64,000 nt of DNA from Anadara kagoshimensis. Its lineage: Eukaryota; Mollusca; Bivalvia; Arcoida; Arcidae. Below are positions 38,561 through 52,300 of the stretch, piece by piece. A program made the position numbers and the translations under genes. The number at the start of each line of letters is the position of its first letter. Positions within the stretch are counted from its first letter, which is position 1. The stretch lies in the NCBI GenBank assembly GCA_021292105.1, contig CM037874.1, positions 27,473,083 to 27,537,082 on the forward strand. The letters are read 5' to 3'. The notes below the pieces were generated by a model. It saw only the letters and a list, made by a program, of their open reading frames with translations, was not told the origin of the DNA and ran no database searches.

Positions 38561-40050
38561 CAGTCTAGGGTTGAACGCTTCTGAAAGTAATGGTCCTCTT
38601 GAGCTAGTCCATGTACTGTTAAAGAAGCTGAAGGAGAGCACAAACCGAGATACTGATTATCATGCGCAAAACTGTCATAATTTACTGCTGAATAAGATAC
38701 ACTTGACAAGTTTGATTCTTACTCGACGCAAGATAAACAAATGGTTATAAAACTTTCAACTTTAGACTGACAATGGACATAATCACAAAATGGTATCCTA
38801 AGTGTTTCTAGAATAAAACAAATCTATGAATGGAGTTTGAGATGTCGGAATTCCAAATCCAACACAAAATTCTAAACCCAGAAATTATCATTGACGTTGT
38901 GAAAATAAGAAGATATCAAAGCGTCTTTTCAAAATAAGTGGGTTTCGGAAGACATTGTTTAGGTGCCTTTATACACTGCACTCTTACGGTGAACATCCAT
39001 TTGGCTTGGCAAGCACAAAACTCTTAATTGAATTCCAACTTATTTTGACACCAGAAACGCGGTGTCCATGTATTGGATTCTCCAGGTCAAACTTTTGCAA
39101 CTGACAATGTGCCATTGTATAAACTATATATATATTCCAGTTTATGCCATTGCAACCACCGACATGTCTTTTATCGCTCTCTACAAGATAATTCATTATA
39201 AAACGTAAGATAGCCTTATAATGCATATTGGTCACGAAAAAAATGGGTTTCACTTACTGCAAAATCAAGACGGTCTTATATTGAATTACAGGTTACCAGC
39301 GACAGATAATAAGGTACGCGTGAATTGTACTTACAGCAGGAACAAAGTGACATATATACGACTGTGGCATGGAAAATGGGTTCATTTGCGCTTTGACGTC
39401 AAACTGAGAAAAATGGGCCATACAATTTGATATCAGCATTTGTGCCCCTTGCATTGAAATTTATAATGGACTTCAAGCACAAATTTAACAAGCAACCAAA
39501 AACAAGTATTGATTCTTTTGAGAAATGTAAAAATCTCAAAATGTGATTTAAGGCATCTGGACACACACATGCAATTTGCGAATAAGTATAATCAGGTGCA
39601 ACTAGGGTCCCAGAAACTGCACATGGAGAATGGACTATTGCAAGCATTGTGTTGATCTTACATTGCACCATTGTAATCCACAATGTGTTGTTACATTGTA
39701 ATTCAGAATCAATCAATCACAAGGCACAAAGTGGTCTTATTTTGTATCTAGAAAACAACCCATTGCAAGTCAAACAATGCGTTTGTATTGTAATTTTAAT
39801 TTGGGCAATTACAAGTCGGGGCTGGTTCCCTAATAACAATAGCTTTGTGACAAGTTATCTTTTAGTGCATGTTAGGGTCTTCATATTACATAATATTGCA
39901 TTCAAAGTTTAAACCATTAAGCCACAGCATTAGTCATCTTTACGCAGAACTTCATGGGTAGACCATAAAATATTGAACCATAATTACTCCATCTTGACAA
40001 TTATAAGATACCACTTTGAAGGGCTAAATTTCAAATGCAAACAAGAATAG
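38561..40050. other. Intergenic, nothing supported
   Basis: Short ORFs on both strands without recognisable domains or splice structure. No repeat with clear ends was seen. Confidence 0.4.
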
Positions 40051-40054
40051 AGTT

Positions 40055-41398
40055 CCTGGGTCCCCCGCCGGCCAAGCAATATACTAGTATACTGTATATG
40101 AAATTGCAATATTTTCAAACATTCAGGGCTGTTCCAGAATTAAATGTGTGGGGAGGTCGGGAGGAACATTTTTTTACCCCCACCAACCATCTTTTTTTTC
40201 TTCTATTTTTCCTGTCGCAAATATATCCAAAATACTACAATCTAAAATCAAACAAATACCTATTAACATATATAAGTTTATCTAAAATGTACGAGACAAT
40301 ATCACTGTACAGTTTTTGTTTAAAAATCATATTCAAGTTTCATATTCTGGTTTACATACTGTATAAAATCACATACCTTATTGCAGAGATATACATGTAA
40401 GAAAATGGTCAGAATAGGGGACAGGAAAAACACAAGATGATGCTTACAAGGTCAATTTTTTTTATAAAACGGAGTCATTATTGTGGTCAAAGTCCCATAA
40501 CTCCAACAAAAAGTATCGACCAAGGCTGATTTTCGAACTTGACCAAGGTATTAGTGGTACATACATTTGGTATAAATTTCATGAAAATCCGTCAAAATTT
40601 GTAGGCATGGGAGCGCTTACAAGATCAATTTTTTGGATAAAATGGAGTCATTATTGTGGTCAAAGTCCCATAACTCCAACAAAAAGTATCGACCAAGGCT
40701 GATTTTCGAACTTGACCAAAGTATTAGTGGTATAAACATTTGGTATAAATTTCATGTAAATCCGTCAACATTTGTAGGCATGAGAGCGCTTACAATGTAA
40801 ATTTTTGGATAAAACAGAGTCATTATTGTGGTCAAAGTCCCATAACTCCAACAAAAAGTATCGGCCATTGCTGATTTTCAAACTTGACCAAGGTATTAGT
40901 AGTATAAACATTTGGTATAAATTTAATGAAAATCCGTCAAAATTTGTAGGCATGAGAGCGCTTACAAGGTCAAGTTTTGGATAAAACAGAGTCATTATTG
41001 TGGTCAAAGTCCCATAACTCCAACAAAAAGTATCGACCAAGGCTGATTTTCGAACTTGACCAAGGTATTAGTGGTACATACATTTGGTATAAATTTCATG
41101 AAAATCCGTCAAAATTTGTAGGCATGAGAGCGCTTACAAGGTCAAGTTTTGGATAAAACAGAGTCATTATTGTGGTCAAAGTCCCATAACTCCAACAAAA
41201 AGTATCGACCAATGCTGATTGTCGAACTTGACCAGGGTATTAGTGGTATAAACATTTGGTATAAATTTAATGAAAATCCGTCAAAATTTGTAGGCATGAG
41301 AGCACTTACAAAAAAGTGTGACGGACTGACACACGGACAGACGGAAGCCCGGCATTTCTATGTCCCCGCTCCGGGATGCGGCGGGGGACAAAAATTAC
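40055..41398. mobile_element. Dispersed element with central 172-bp tandem repeat (5 copies)
   Basis: GAGTCATTATTGTGGTCAAA recurs at 40472, 40645, 40817, 40989 and 41161, giving 172-173 bp units. The right end (CTGACACACGGACAGACGGA, then GCGGCGGGGGACAAAA) and a left GGGTCCCCCGCCGGCC are inverted relatives. Same design as 6905-7905 and 58006-59886. Confidence 0.6.
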
Positions 41399-41502
41399 CA
41401 CAATAGGAAGGATTACTGTACACTTTTACCAGTATTGGTCAAAGGCCAAGATAATGCTCACAATTTCATGAAAAGGGCAACAACTCCATGAATTGTTTAA
41501 TA

Positions 41503-41568
41503 AAATAAGTTTTTACTTTGCTTTGGGATTATGATTTGGACTTGAGTTGGTATGTTTGTTTTTGATGA
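41503..41568 (+). repeat. Fragment of the satellite-seeding module with one monomer
   Basis: AGTTTTTACTTTGCTTTGGG continues as ATTATGATTTGGACTTGAGT TGGTATGTTTGTTTTTGA: the module's end plus a single diverged monomer, 4.6 kb right of the array. Confidence 0.65.
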
Positions 41569-41980
41569 ATAGATCATAAGATACATAAACTACTGGTACA
41601 ATAATTAAGTTCCAATGCCAATATGCAGAGTGGAGTAATAGAATTTTACACCCCAGTCAAGATTCTTTCTCCTATATTGAGTCCAAACCAATGAGGGCTA
41701 TAGATGTAAAAATATCAAGAAACTGATACAAAGTTAACAAAATAGAAATAAAATAGATTTTATTCTTCTTTCATTAATAATGTTTTATCATTATATAGTT
41801 TATTTACATATATACAAATATATTTTTGACAAATCACAGACATTGTTTATTGAGCACTTATGTGCACTGTTTTGTTTAGAAGAGAAACATGCACTCTTTA
41901 TTTTATTTTTGAAAGTGGCTCAACATTTTTAGTGGACGGAGAAAATTTTGAACACTTGAAAAATAACAAACCTAGTGCAA

Positions 41981-41981
41981 G

Positions 41982-42036
<55 letters not shown>

Positions 42037-42050
42037 AACACACAGTACAT
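41981..42050. repeat. (TC)n(AC)n microsatellite
   Basis: CT run broken once by TTCT, then an AC run. Confidence 0.85.
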
Positions 42051-43285
42051 AGACACAAACCAAGCAGATATCCATATATACACATAACACGCACTCCATA
42101 CAAAGTGTTCTCTCTTTCATAGTATATCTGTGTCAAACTCTGGTGTTCAAGAATACATAATTGTGACAGTATACAAGAAAGCTAAATTTAACATGTTTGG
42201 AGGACTAGAAGTATATGTAGTAATTTAAACTTCACACCTGGATTTTAATTAATCACCTTTTACCAGTATGTCCTATATCTATAATGTTTATTTTCACTTG
42301 TTAGTACAAGTATGGGTACATGTGGTTGTGCCCATTAGTTAAATTATATATGTATATGTTCTATTTAATTATGCATTTTTCTTGAAATAAAAATACAATG
42401 CACATACACATGCAATACACATGCGTATACTCTTTTAATATCCACCCCAAAACAAAAGCTTCTCTTATCATATTTGGTTAATTTGTTCATAAAATTAATC
42501 ACTTTTAATTACTTTAAAATTCTATTTGATATCATCATATACCCACCCACCCCCTCCATATATGTGTCAATTATGTTTAATATTAAACAAGAGCTCTCCA
42601 GAGAAATGTACAGCTCATATTAGACAAACTGTATTGTACTTCATAGAAATGAAATAAACTACCTAACCTAAATTTCAAATATACATTTGTATATATGATC
42701 ATGATTACTTAGTACACACCAGAGGCTATAATAAGTTTGTCAAACATGTTAAATGATATAGACTTCAGGGATCAGGGCAAGGGACCTAAAGATCATGCAT
42801 TTAAGTGATAAATTACTAGTACATGTATAATGATAATACTGTTGCAGGACAAAAACATTCAAACTATAGGGAGAAATTTTAGGGTCATAGATTACTAGGT
42901 TCCTGCTTAACCTCATACCTGGACTACAAAAAAATGTAAATTTCTCTGGCATCATATTTTTTTTATTTCTTCCCCATCAGTAACAATATATACAATAATA
43001 CCTCATAATGATGTCACTAGGTTACATTGACCCATCATACATAAAAAACTGACTGAACAAAGGGTGGGTGTAAAAAGTGGGCGTTTTACAGTATAATCAA
43101 TTTGTAAAAACTGTATAAACATTTTACAATAACACTGTGATTATAGACAAGTCACATGTATAATTGCAACACCCTATATAACATATCTGAAGCCAAAATA
43201 AAAGGCTACAGGTTTAAAAAATAATGTGCAACAATTTGCACGTTTATCACATAATTGTCTGTCGGACATTTAAATTTTTTCAGGT

Positions 43286-43381
43286 TCAACTTGAAGACGG
43301 TGGAACAATGGAGGCACCAGACATTTCCATTCTCTTGATTTCATTGGTTATCATAGTCAAGTCCTGTATGAACATTTTTAT
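43286..43381 (-). CDS. CFAP73: CFAP73-like, alternative terminal exon 9b
   Basis: Acceptor CATTTTCAG. Encodes IKMFIQDLTMITNEIKRMEM, a Ser/Pro-rich end, and a stop at 43288-43286; 96 nt, in frame. It aligns from its first codon with exon 9a (I-K/Q-MF..DLT) and with the human CFAP73 end (VKLFMQDL). A candidate AATAAA is at 42962-42967 on the minus strand. Confidence 0.8.
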   Translation of the reverse strand: MKMFIQDLTMITNEIKRMEMSGASIVPPSSS

Positions 43382-46300
43382 CTGAAAATGAACAAATAAT
43401 CATAGCAGTGATTATATATGACAAAAACCCTTGTTTCTCGATTTCTGAATTATAATCAGTGTTGAAAACTTGTAAGTGGGTTTATAAGAAAAAAGGCACA
43501 CTTCACAAAAATGTAATATTTTGTGATACAACAGAATACAACAAAAAACAGAAGTGGCAGAGAAAATTCATTGTTGCAGTTTAACTTAATAAAGTTTTCT
43601 ATTTAATTTCTCTTTTAAAAATGATAAAGTTGACAAATTTAAATTCAACTTAAACCTATCTCATCTTTAAAAAATATTCTTCATTTTTAATTCTCAATTT
43701 GTTAGAAATAATAGGAAAAAATGCAGCTTATCAAATTCATTTAAATTTACAAATTCAAAAATTTCAAAATTTACAAATTCAAAAAGTTTCAAATTTACAA
43801 ATTCAAATTTTTTAAAATATTCTGTCCTATCGTAAATTGTATTTAATCAAAATTTATCTAAAAACTTTATTCTGTTAAAACTGCCAATGAATGAAAGACC
43901 ATGTAAAGCTAGATGTCTGCAGTGTATTGATTGTTTTAGTTAAAGTTATCGGTTGAGTTTGTATTCTAAGCCGATGACAAGGGCGCATAACTGGAGGCGT
44001 ATGTATCCGACTTCTTGAGATCTTTGACTATATCTGTTAAATCTTCCAAAACATCTGAATCTGTAAAAATAAAAATATAAAAATTGTTTTAAAGAATATG
44101 AATTAATATGTTATATATGAAAATGGTGAATCATGTGGTGGTTTTATTAATATTTAATGTTGTGCGTAGTTAGAAACAAACAAAAAACTTCTCTGAATAT
44201 CAAATGAAAGGAAACTTAAAAAAAAACCTAATTGAACAAATCAATTACTCAGATAAAAAATGTTTAAAAAAAATTCTCTATATAACAAATGAAAGGAAAT
44301 ACAGTTGTAAAATAAATTTAAAAAATGAAACAAAATAAAAAATAATTAATTCTAGATAAACAAGATCGAGATTCAATGAGATACATTTGGCGGGAAACAG
44401 TATCAGGACCGCATCTTGTGTGCAGGACAGTGAATTACCACACACTGTTCACATTTCTATGTTGATTACGTCACTGATAACACCATTTACGTCACAATGT
44501 CCGGTTTTCCGGGAAGCATATTTCTTAAAAATTCATGCATAAACAGTAAAAATTTATTTAGATCTTATAATTTAAGATTAAAATTATAAGATCTAGATAC
44601 ATCTTTTGATTGGTGTTATCAACAATGAAATGTGAACAGTCTGTGGCAATTCGCTGCCCCACAGACGCGAAGCGGTCCTGATACTGTTTCCCGCCATATG
44701 TATCTCATTAAAGATGAAATATACCAGTAGATAGAACACAAAAATTTAACATTTCCCAAAATAAAAAATAAGACATGGTAAAAATGGTATAAAATAATAA
44801 TACATGAAACAGAAAAAAGGAAAAAAGTTGTTTTTTAATCATGCATAATTTGTATATATGCAGGTGCATCTACTTATTTTATATACATAAAAATGTGGCT
44901 TCTACTGTGGCACCTAACAATATATATCTGGTGTTTTGTATGTCTACCAGGCAAGTGATATAATCTGAATACAAAATCTGAATACATGCAGTATCCTAAA
45001 GGGGAAAATGATGGAAACTAGACACACTAGTGTGGAACTTCTATATAAGGTACAAGATCTATACACATAAACATCATATTCTAGGTGTATATATAATGAC
45101 TGTGACTGTAGCTCACCTGGTCATGAGGTAAAGGTCCACTCCTTGCTCATCATCAGATACAGATGTTGGGAAGTTTTTACATATATATGTGTTAATACTA
45201 AACAGTCAATGCCAATGTAAGCAAGCAAGACTACATCAAAGCATAGCAACAAAAAGCATCAAGCAAGCATGCACACTGAAGCATAAAATTAGCTGTGTCA
45301 AGATAGTGTAGCTCTCTTGCTAATAGATGTGTACCTAATTGCAATATACGATCAAAGTTAAAGGTTTCATACTTTTTTAAAAGATTATCCCCCTTGGATT
45401 TCCATGGAAATGGAAAGGACGTGTTACCAGAGATGTGTAGAATCAGATCATGAAGACAGTACTGCATCAAACAGAAGAATGAAAAAAGACCAAGAATTAA
45501 AGAAAACTGAAAGTAGAGGTGGAGTGGAATGACATGAACTACAACTGGGAATGTTTGAAAATCATGTCAAAGTCAGCTTGTAGTGGAAGATGTTTGTTGC
45601 TTCCCTAAATGCAAGAGGCTTTGCAAGAAGTAAGTGAGAAAGTTGGATGCAGTTGTAGAAATGTTTGAATTTAGGTGTTCAGAAAAAATGGACAAACCCA
45701 TTATGTCACAACATAAGTCTATATACTGTTAATACCAGTACATCATATTATAAACCTATACTGTAAAAGGAATTCATATAGCCGATTAAAACATAATGCC
45801 AGCAGTCAAGACTGCCAAATCAAAACAAAAAAAGCAAAATTATATGAAAAACACCCACAAAAGAGGGTGAAATAAAACAATTAGTTTACCAATCATGACA
45901 GAAACCTTATCGCAACAAATAAATTATGTGGACAGTGGAACAGTTTCAAACATAAATATAATTTGGTTGGAATGTTTCATGTTTATATGCAAGAGTTCTC
46001 ATGTAAGAAGCCTCGTGGGATTCATAGTGCTCGTTTTAGATTCAGTTTTGGTAGTTTCCATCTTTCGTCAGTATACATATCAACAATACATCTCTTATAA
46101 TAACCATGATAATACCTTGGTCTTGTTATTTATGTATACTGTTTAATAATGTAACAACTACAAACAATTTTACAGTTGTTATTTTTCCGTACAAGCTAGG
46201 TTAAGTTGTTAGACTACAGTACTTTGCTTTTATGGTTTAATTAATACTTTCAATTATTGCATTAATACTTTGTCATTGTATAAATCAATCAAGTTATGTC

Positions 46301-49300
46301 TTGACTTTTAAACTCAAGTCGTAAAAAAAAAAATCAGTTTTGTTTGATAAATCTACTCTTAAATTTTAAGATTAATCTATTATCTACCAAATTAAATGTG
46401 TTTTATGTTTCATAATTAAAAAATGCCCACCCCATATCTAGTTTAACATGTAATGTGACAAATACAAATGGGTTAGGAAAAAGTGTGCTATATGTGTAAA
46501 TTATGAAGTTAGCAGAGACTAATACTGAAACTATCTGAATGTCAAGCAAAAGTGACTTTAAGTATATTGAGACAAATTATTTTTAATTCCAAATTTGGAA
46601 AGGTCCATGTTTTGAAAATTTGTAATATTTTAAATGAGTGCATTTTTAGCTTTCTTTATAGCTAATGATGTTGTTCTTCTAGACATTTAGCTGTTGTTTT
46701 TAAAGAAATTAAGGAATGTCACTTTAGATAGAACAAGGTTGAATATGTCTCAAGTGCCTAACAGAATGAATATACCTGTACAATATTCTTACAAAATTTT
46801 CAAAAGCTATTGAAAAATTGTTTTTACGCATTGTTCTACATGAACAAACGCTGCAAATATTTACATTTGTTTTGAAATTAAACCTTGGGAATCAGATAGT
46901 TTCACAAGCAGTAGCAACACAAAAATCAGTATGGATCTTTTCAAAGTCAATACAGTATCTAAATTTTGTTCCCAATTTAAAAGGATCAAGTAGCATAATG
47001 GTTGCTATGCAAAATGTTTGGTCTTATCTCATCTCAGGGATTCTTCTGGGTATTCTTGAAAACTACATTGACAACCAACACAATAAAAAAGAGGAGCGGA
47101 AAAACCTGAGCTTTTGGTCGTACTTTGAATTTGACAGTCCATTAATGTTAAACATATTCAATTTTCCAGTCTTACATTCAAATACCATGTACCATATTAG
47201 AAGACAGTATCACATACATGTATGCTCTATTTGGGATTTTTTTTTAAGTTGAACTTTGAAAAGATCCAGATACAGATGTTATATGTTATATATAGGCAAA
47301 TTAAAAAACAAGTTAAAAGTAATTGAGTCTGGGTCCAAAACTGAAACAGAACTAAAATATATACAATTATAATCCTGTAACATAAACATAAATATATACA
47401 CAATTAAAAGAATGTTACAACTGAAGGAAATCAGGGAAGGAATAAAGACATTAATTCATATAAAAAATTAAAAAAAAAAAAAAAAAAAAAAAAATAAAAT
47501 AAAATAAAATAAAAATAAATAAAATAAAATAAAATAAAATAAAATAAAATAAAATAAAATAAAAATAAAATAAAATAAAATAAAATAAATAAAATAAATG
47601 AAATGAAATAAAATAAAATAAAATAAATAATATAAAATAAATAAAATGAAATGAAATGAAATGAAATGAAATAAAATAAAGATAAAGAAGTAAAAATATG
47701 GTTGTCATTTTCATTCTATCTCAAACAGTTTATCAATTTTTTATGGTGATTTGTTGAAACTGTGTTATAAATGTAGTAGATGAAGTTATCTCCCTTTTGA
47801 ACTATCCATAAAATTGTTATTTTAAATCCTACATCAAAACTTTATTCAAAATTATTAAAAATTTTGAATCACCACTAGAGCACCAGACTGCCAAAATGAG
47901 GTAAATATTGTCAAAATAAAAAATGTTTTGAACAAAGTTTGTTGGACAGGAAGTCCACTACCACACTGCTAATTTATGTGGTAAACATAAATCACTAGTT
48001 TTATTAGAAATATTCATCCAGTTGGTGTGTCTCTCTTATGGTATATACATGAATCTAAGATATGCCTGTATGTGCAATGGAAAAATACTTAGGAAGAGAT
48101 TTATTTTCACATGAAAGTAAACAACAGACAACAGGGCATTTACCATGAAAAGCACAACTGAGGCAGGGCATACACCTTATAAGTTTCACAATGGCAGTCT
48201 GGAAACAGAAATTACCAAAAGTCCTGTACCACTGCCTTAAAGATTAAGGTTAAAGTCACATCATCTAAACCAAATCTTCATTTTTATACACCATGAAATG
48301 AAACTGCCTTTAGACCTTATCCAAAAATGACACCATAAACCGACAAATAACAGCAAGTAGTATCAATAGGTCCATTAATTCATAAACAGTTATAATAAAT
48401 ACAAAATAAACAACATTGGAAGTTAATCTGGATTAAAAAATTAAAAGTAAATTCGGAAAGGGAAGAAATTTAATTAGAGATACATATATATAAAGGGAAT
48501 TTCATTTAAAATGAATGGATTCTTTGTTAAAATAGTTGTGATATTACTTATAGATATATATTTGGAGAATTAAGAAGGTGAAATGTTATTTTTACCAGAA
48601 CCACAGGTGGTTGTAAACACTGCACAAATATTTCATTGGATTAATAATTTAACAAGAGTGAATATAAACACCCCCCTTAAGATTATCTCCCTTTACCATC
48701 ACACTTATATATCGATACCCAACACCACAGTTTAATGAATTCATATAGTAATTATGGACTTTTTTGATGACAAAAATACTGTTCTCCCTGGGGATATTTG
48801 TACCCCCAACCAATAACAAATCACACATTTTTTATTCTCATAGGGACAGTTTTCCCTTGTCCCCTCCCTCGAATGTTGTAAAATTCAGGCAAAACACTAT
48901 TTTGATATGGTCTCATTTTGTTTTTCTGTTTTTGATAAAATTTTAGTTTTTCTTATCCTTTTCTATTCCTTTTCCAAACAGGTCTTTATATATGAAACTG
49001 CCACTTTAAGCTCAGCTATTATAGTACAAAGTACTCTCACTAAACATGTGTTTCTACATATCCCACAGTTATTGGGGTGGGGTGGGGTGGGGGTGGGACT
49101 AGATTCATCACTGCATTTTTTTTACTTCTCTGGTATAATTGTTCTAGAACTGAACAGTCCTGTCCATTGAGCCCAGATAATTTTTCTTATGAATTACCCT
49201 CAGCCCCATCCCCTGGGTCGACCTCTGTCCCAGTGACCACACCTAAGTGACCTAACCCTACATACCTGGTGTAACTGTTCTGAGGTTTCCTCTACACCAG

Positions 49301-52300
49301 CTGCTTGTTTCTGGTGTTTCTTTACTAACTGATATAAATTATGTGTTGCCCTGAAATAACAAAAAAATATAATAATGATAATAATAATAATAATAATAAA
49401 TTATATGCAAAATGATGATAGCTAGAGTCTGTACAAAATTTATGGAGGTTCTGAAAAATGATAGTCTTTAAAATTTCAATTTTAGTATAAAATACCAACA
49501 ATAATGTCATGAATTCTTATAATCATATACACTTAAGAATCTATAATGGTAATTGACTGTTTTTTTAGACTTAGGATGTCTACATACAACCTATACTTGT
49601 AATAATTACTGTTATACATTATGCATCAACCAAAATAAGGTACACCGTACATTCTTTCCGATGGTCATATTTGTTTTAAAGTAGGACGTTAAATAACAAA
49701 GCTAGATTTTATAATCAAGTCATCAATGTCTATGTCAATCATATTTGAAGCCCGATATTGGCATTAAAATAGAAGAAAAATAATCCATTATGAGTTTATC
49801 CTAGTAGGATATGGAAATCTCACCCTCTGGCTTGAACATTTCTGGTCAAAGACTAGGCAAGCCTCATCTCTGACTGAAATGTTGAACCCCGAGGGTCCTA
49901 CATGGATACTCATAATGGATTATTATAAACTTTAATTTATCGTATTTTCTATACTTACATTTTAATTTTTCCTAATTGTAATGTCTTCTTAGCTGCAGTA
50001 TTTTTGATATGTGTCCATCTTGATTCCCACTTGACGGCTTCACTCTGGGCAGTATCTAGTTTTGTTTGAAGACCTGAGAGCTGATTGTTAAAACCTAAAA
50101 TTTCTATTTTTTTACTCTGAAAATAAACAACATGAAAAACATTCATGATTTTTTTTAATTTTGAATAATAGTTTCAGGATATTGGAAGTAAAATAATGAT
50201 ACAAAGGGGGATAATATATGTAACTATGGAAAAATGACACAAAGGGAGATACCGGTAATACATGTAGCTAAGGAAAAATAATTTCAGATGGATTGTCAAA
50301 ATTGGCCTCAGTGGCTGGGTGGTCTAAAGTGTGTTGACTAGGGTGTTACCATTACATCACCTACCAGTACCACCCCATTCCATTGTTAACAGGAGGGGTA
50401 TTGTTGTTGGCCTGTCTGTTTATTTTTTTGTTTGTTTGTTTTTTTTTTTTTTTTTGTAATTTTTACTTTACTTCTAAAACTTTAGTATTTTGCCATTTTT
50501 CTTTCATTCATGCAAAAACATTTCCTATTTAACCATATACAATGTATATTCCCTACTTTCAAACTGTTTGACGGTACACCTTGGATTTTCAAAAATGGCT
50601 GCTGATGCACTAAATCTATTTTATTAATCAAATCTATATATGACTTCCATAAAATATCATTAATGTAGATAAATGGCCTTTAGAATTTCAACAACAAGCT
50701 ATTTACAACAGTGTACCTACATGTATACAATACTTACTTCTTTATATTTTGCTAAATCTTGTCTTTGTTTTTCTATTGCTTCCTGGTTTTTCTGATCTCG
50801 TTCTAGTAAATCCTATAACAAAAATATGTATCACAGTAAATAACACTGTATAGATATACAGACCTATCCTTCCTATGAAACAGTCAACGATCCATCAACA
50901 CATTCACACTTCCTTGAAACCAGCCAAGCAAACTAATAATGCAATGCACTGGTACTCACTTTCAAACACCAAACTTTACTGGTAAGCAGTTATCTATTTC
51001 ACTAAAAGTTCAAACAATATTTTCATGATTTTCATTCTTCCCATAATCCATTCACTCACCTACATGTATAAATCCATAAAACCAACCAACCCATCCATTC
51101 ATCTCTATCACTTACTTCCTTTTTTCCTTCCTTCATTCATTCATTCTTTTATTCATTCATTTATTGAACATCTTTCAATTAACTATTCAACTTATAAAAA
51201 TTCAATTTATCATTCAAATACATGGTTGTATATTACCAGTGCACAGTAAACATACTCTTTGAACACAAATGCTTTAAATATTTTTTTCACCATTAGAAAT
51301 TAAACATTACCTCATGTGTGGCTACAAGAGTGTCATGGCGAGCTATAATATCTCTCTTTCATGGAATTCATCCCCGGCTTCTAGAACTTTTTCCATATAT
51401 TTTTGATATATCATATATCTTTCTAGTTTCCCTTGTAATTTATCTTTGTCTGTTACTAAACTAGATTTTTCATCTTTTAACCTGCAATTAAATTTAATTA
51501 TACCACATATTTTGATCATGCATATGCAATAATTGGACCTCAATTAAAAAATTTGAGATTTTCACTTTTTGTCATATTTTTGAAGCAACAACATTGCCAT
51601 TGGGTTATACAAAAAAAAAAGTAAAAGTACAACCACCCCAATAGTTTTTGAGAATTTGCATGTTTTCATAACAAACTATATTTGTTGCACTCAAAATTTG
51701 TTTTCTTCATTATGACTGGACTGCTCAGCCTCTAAGGACCCTTTTCGCTTATTTTACACATTTTTCTCTCTTTTTTAACAGCTGAAGTGACCCCCTGGTC
51801 CCAAGTTTTACTTTTGGATGCTAGTCAGATTTCTCTTCATAAAGTGGAAATAATGCAAAACCACAAAAAGAAAGTGAATAGTTTCCAGATTCAGCCCTTT
51901 GTCGTTTAGTCTTAAATGAAAAAAGATGGTAGGCGTAAACATTAACCTGCCGCTCAAACCAACAAAATGCTCCAGTAACATATACTGTTCCGTTCAGAAT
52001 AGAGATACTTTTGTTTTAAAGGCAAAAATAAAAATAAATCGGTGTGTTAAATATGCTTCTTGTCATACATGTATATGGTATTTTCTAATGTTACAAATGA
52101 ATATTTAAATTATATTGAACATAGACATAGCATTCCTAGCCATACACAACTTTCAAAACCTATCATATTTAAAGTTATGTATGATAATGAAAATGCAATT
52201 GTATCGTGATATGTATCATATCATGAAGGGGATGTATCATTTTAGCCCTATTTGTTTACCTGTCTATCTCTTTATCTTTCTGTTTCTTCATTTCTTTTTC

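Larger units (their letters stand above)
44061..49265. other. Long intron 8 of the CFAP73-like gene
   Basis: 5.2 kb, AT-rich. It holds a foldback element (44375-44709), an AAAAT microsatellite (47467-47690) and a 144-codon plus-strand ORF at 46818-47252 of unknown meaning. Confidence 0.6.

Noticed and set aside
38544..38750. 68-codon ORF beginning MAVNMYSLGLNASES
   Set aside because: It starts inside the old tandem array and ends in unique AT-rich DNA, with no recognisable domain and no splice signals that extend it.
47451..47714. 87-codon F/I/L/Y-rich ORF
   Set aside because: Translation of the AAAAT microsatellite.
51025..51249. 74-codon plus-strand ORF with SIHLYH and FIHSFIHSFI runs
   Set aside because: Low-complexity TTCATTCATTCA-type sequence in CFAP73 intron 5.
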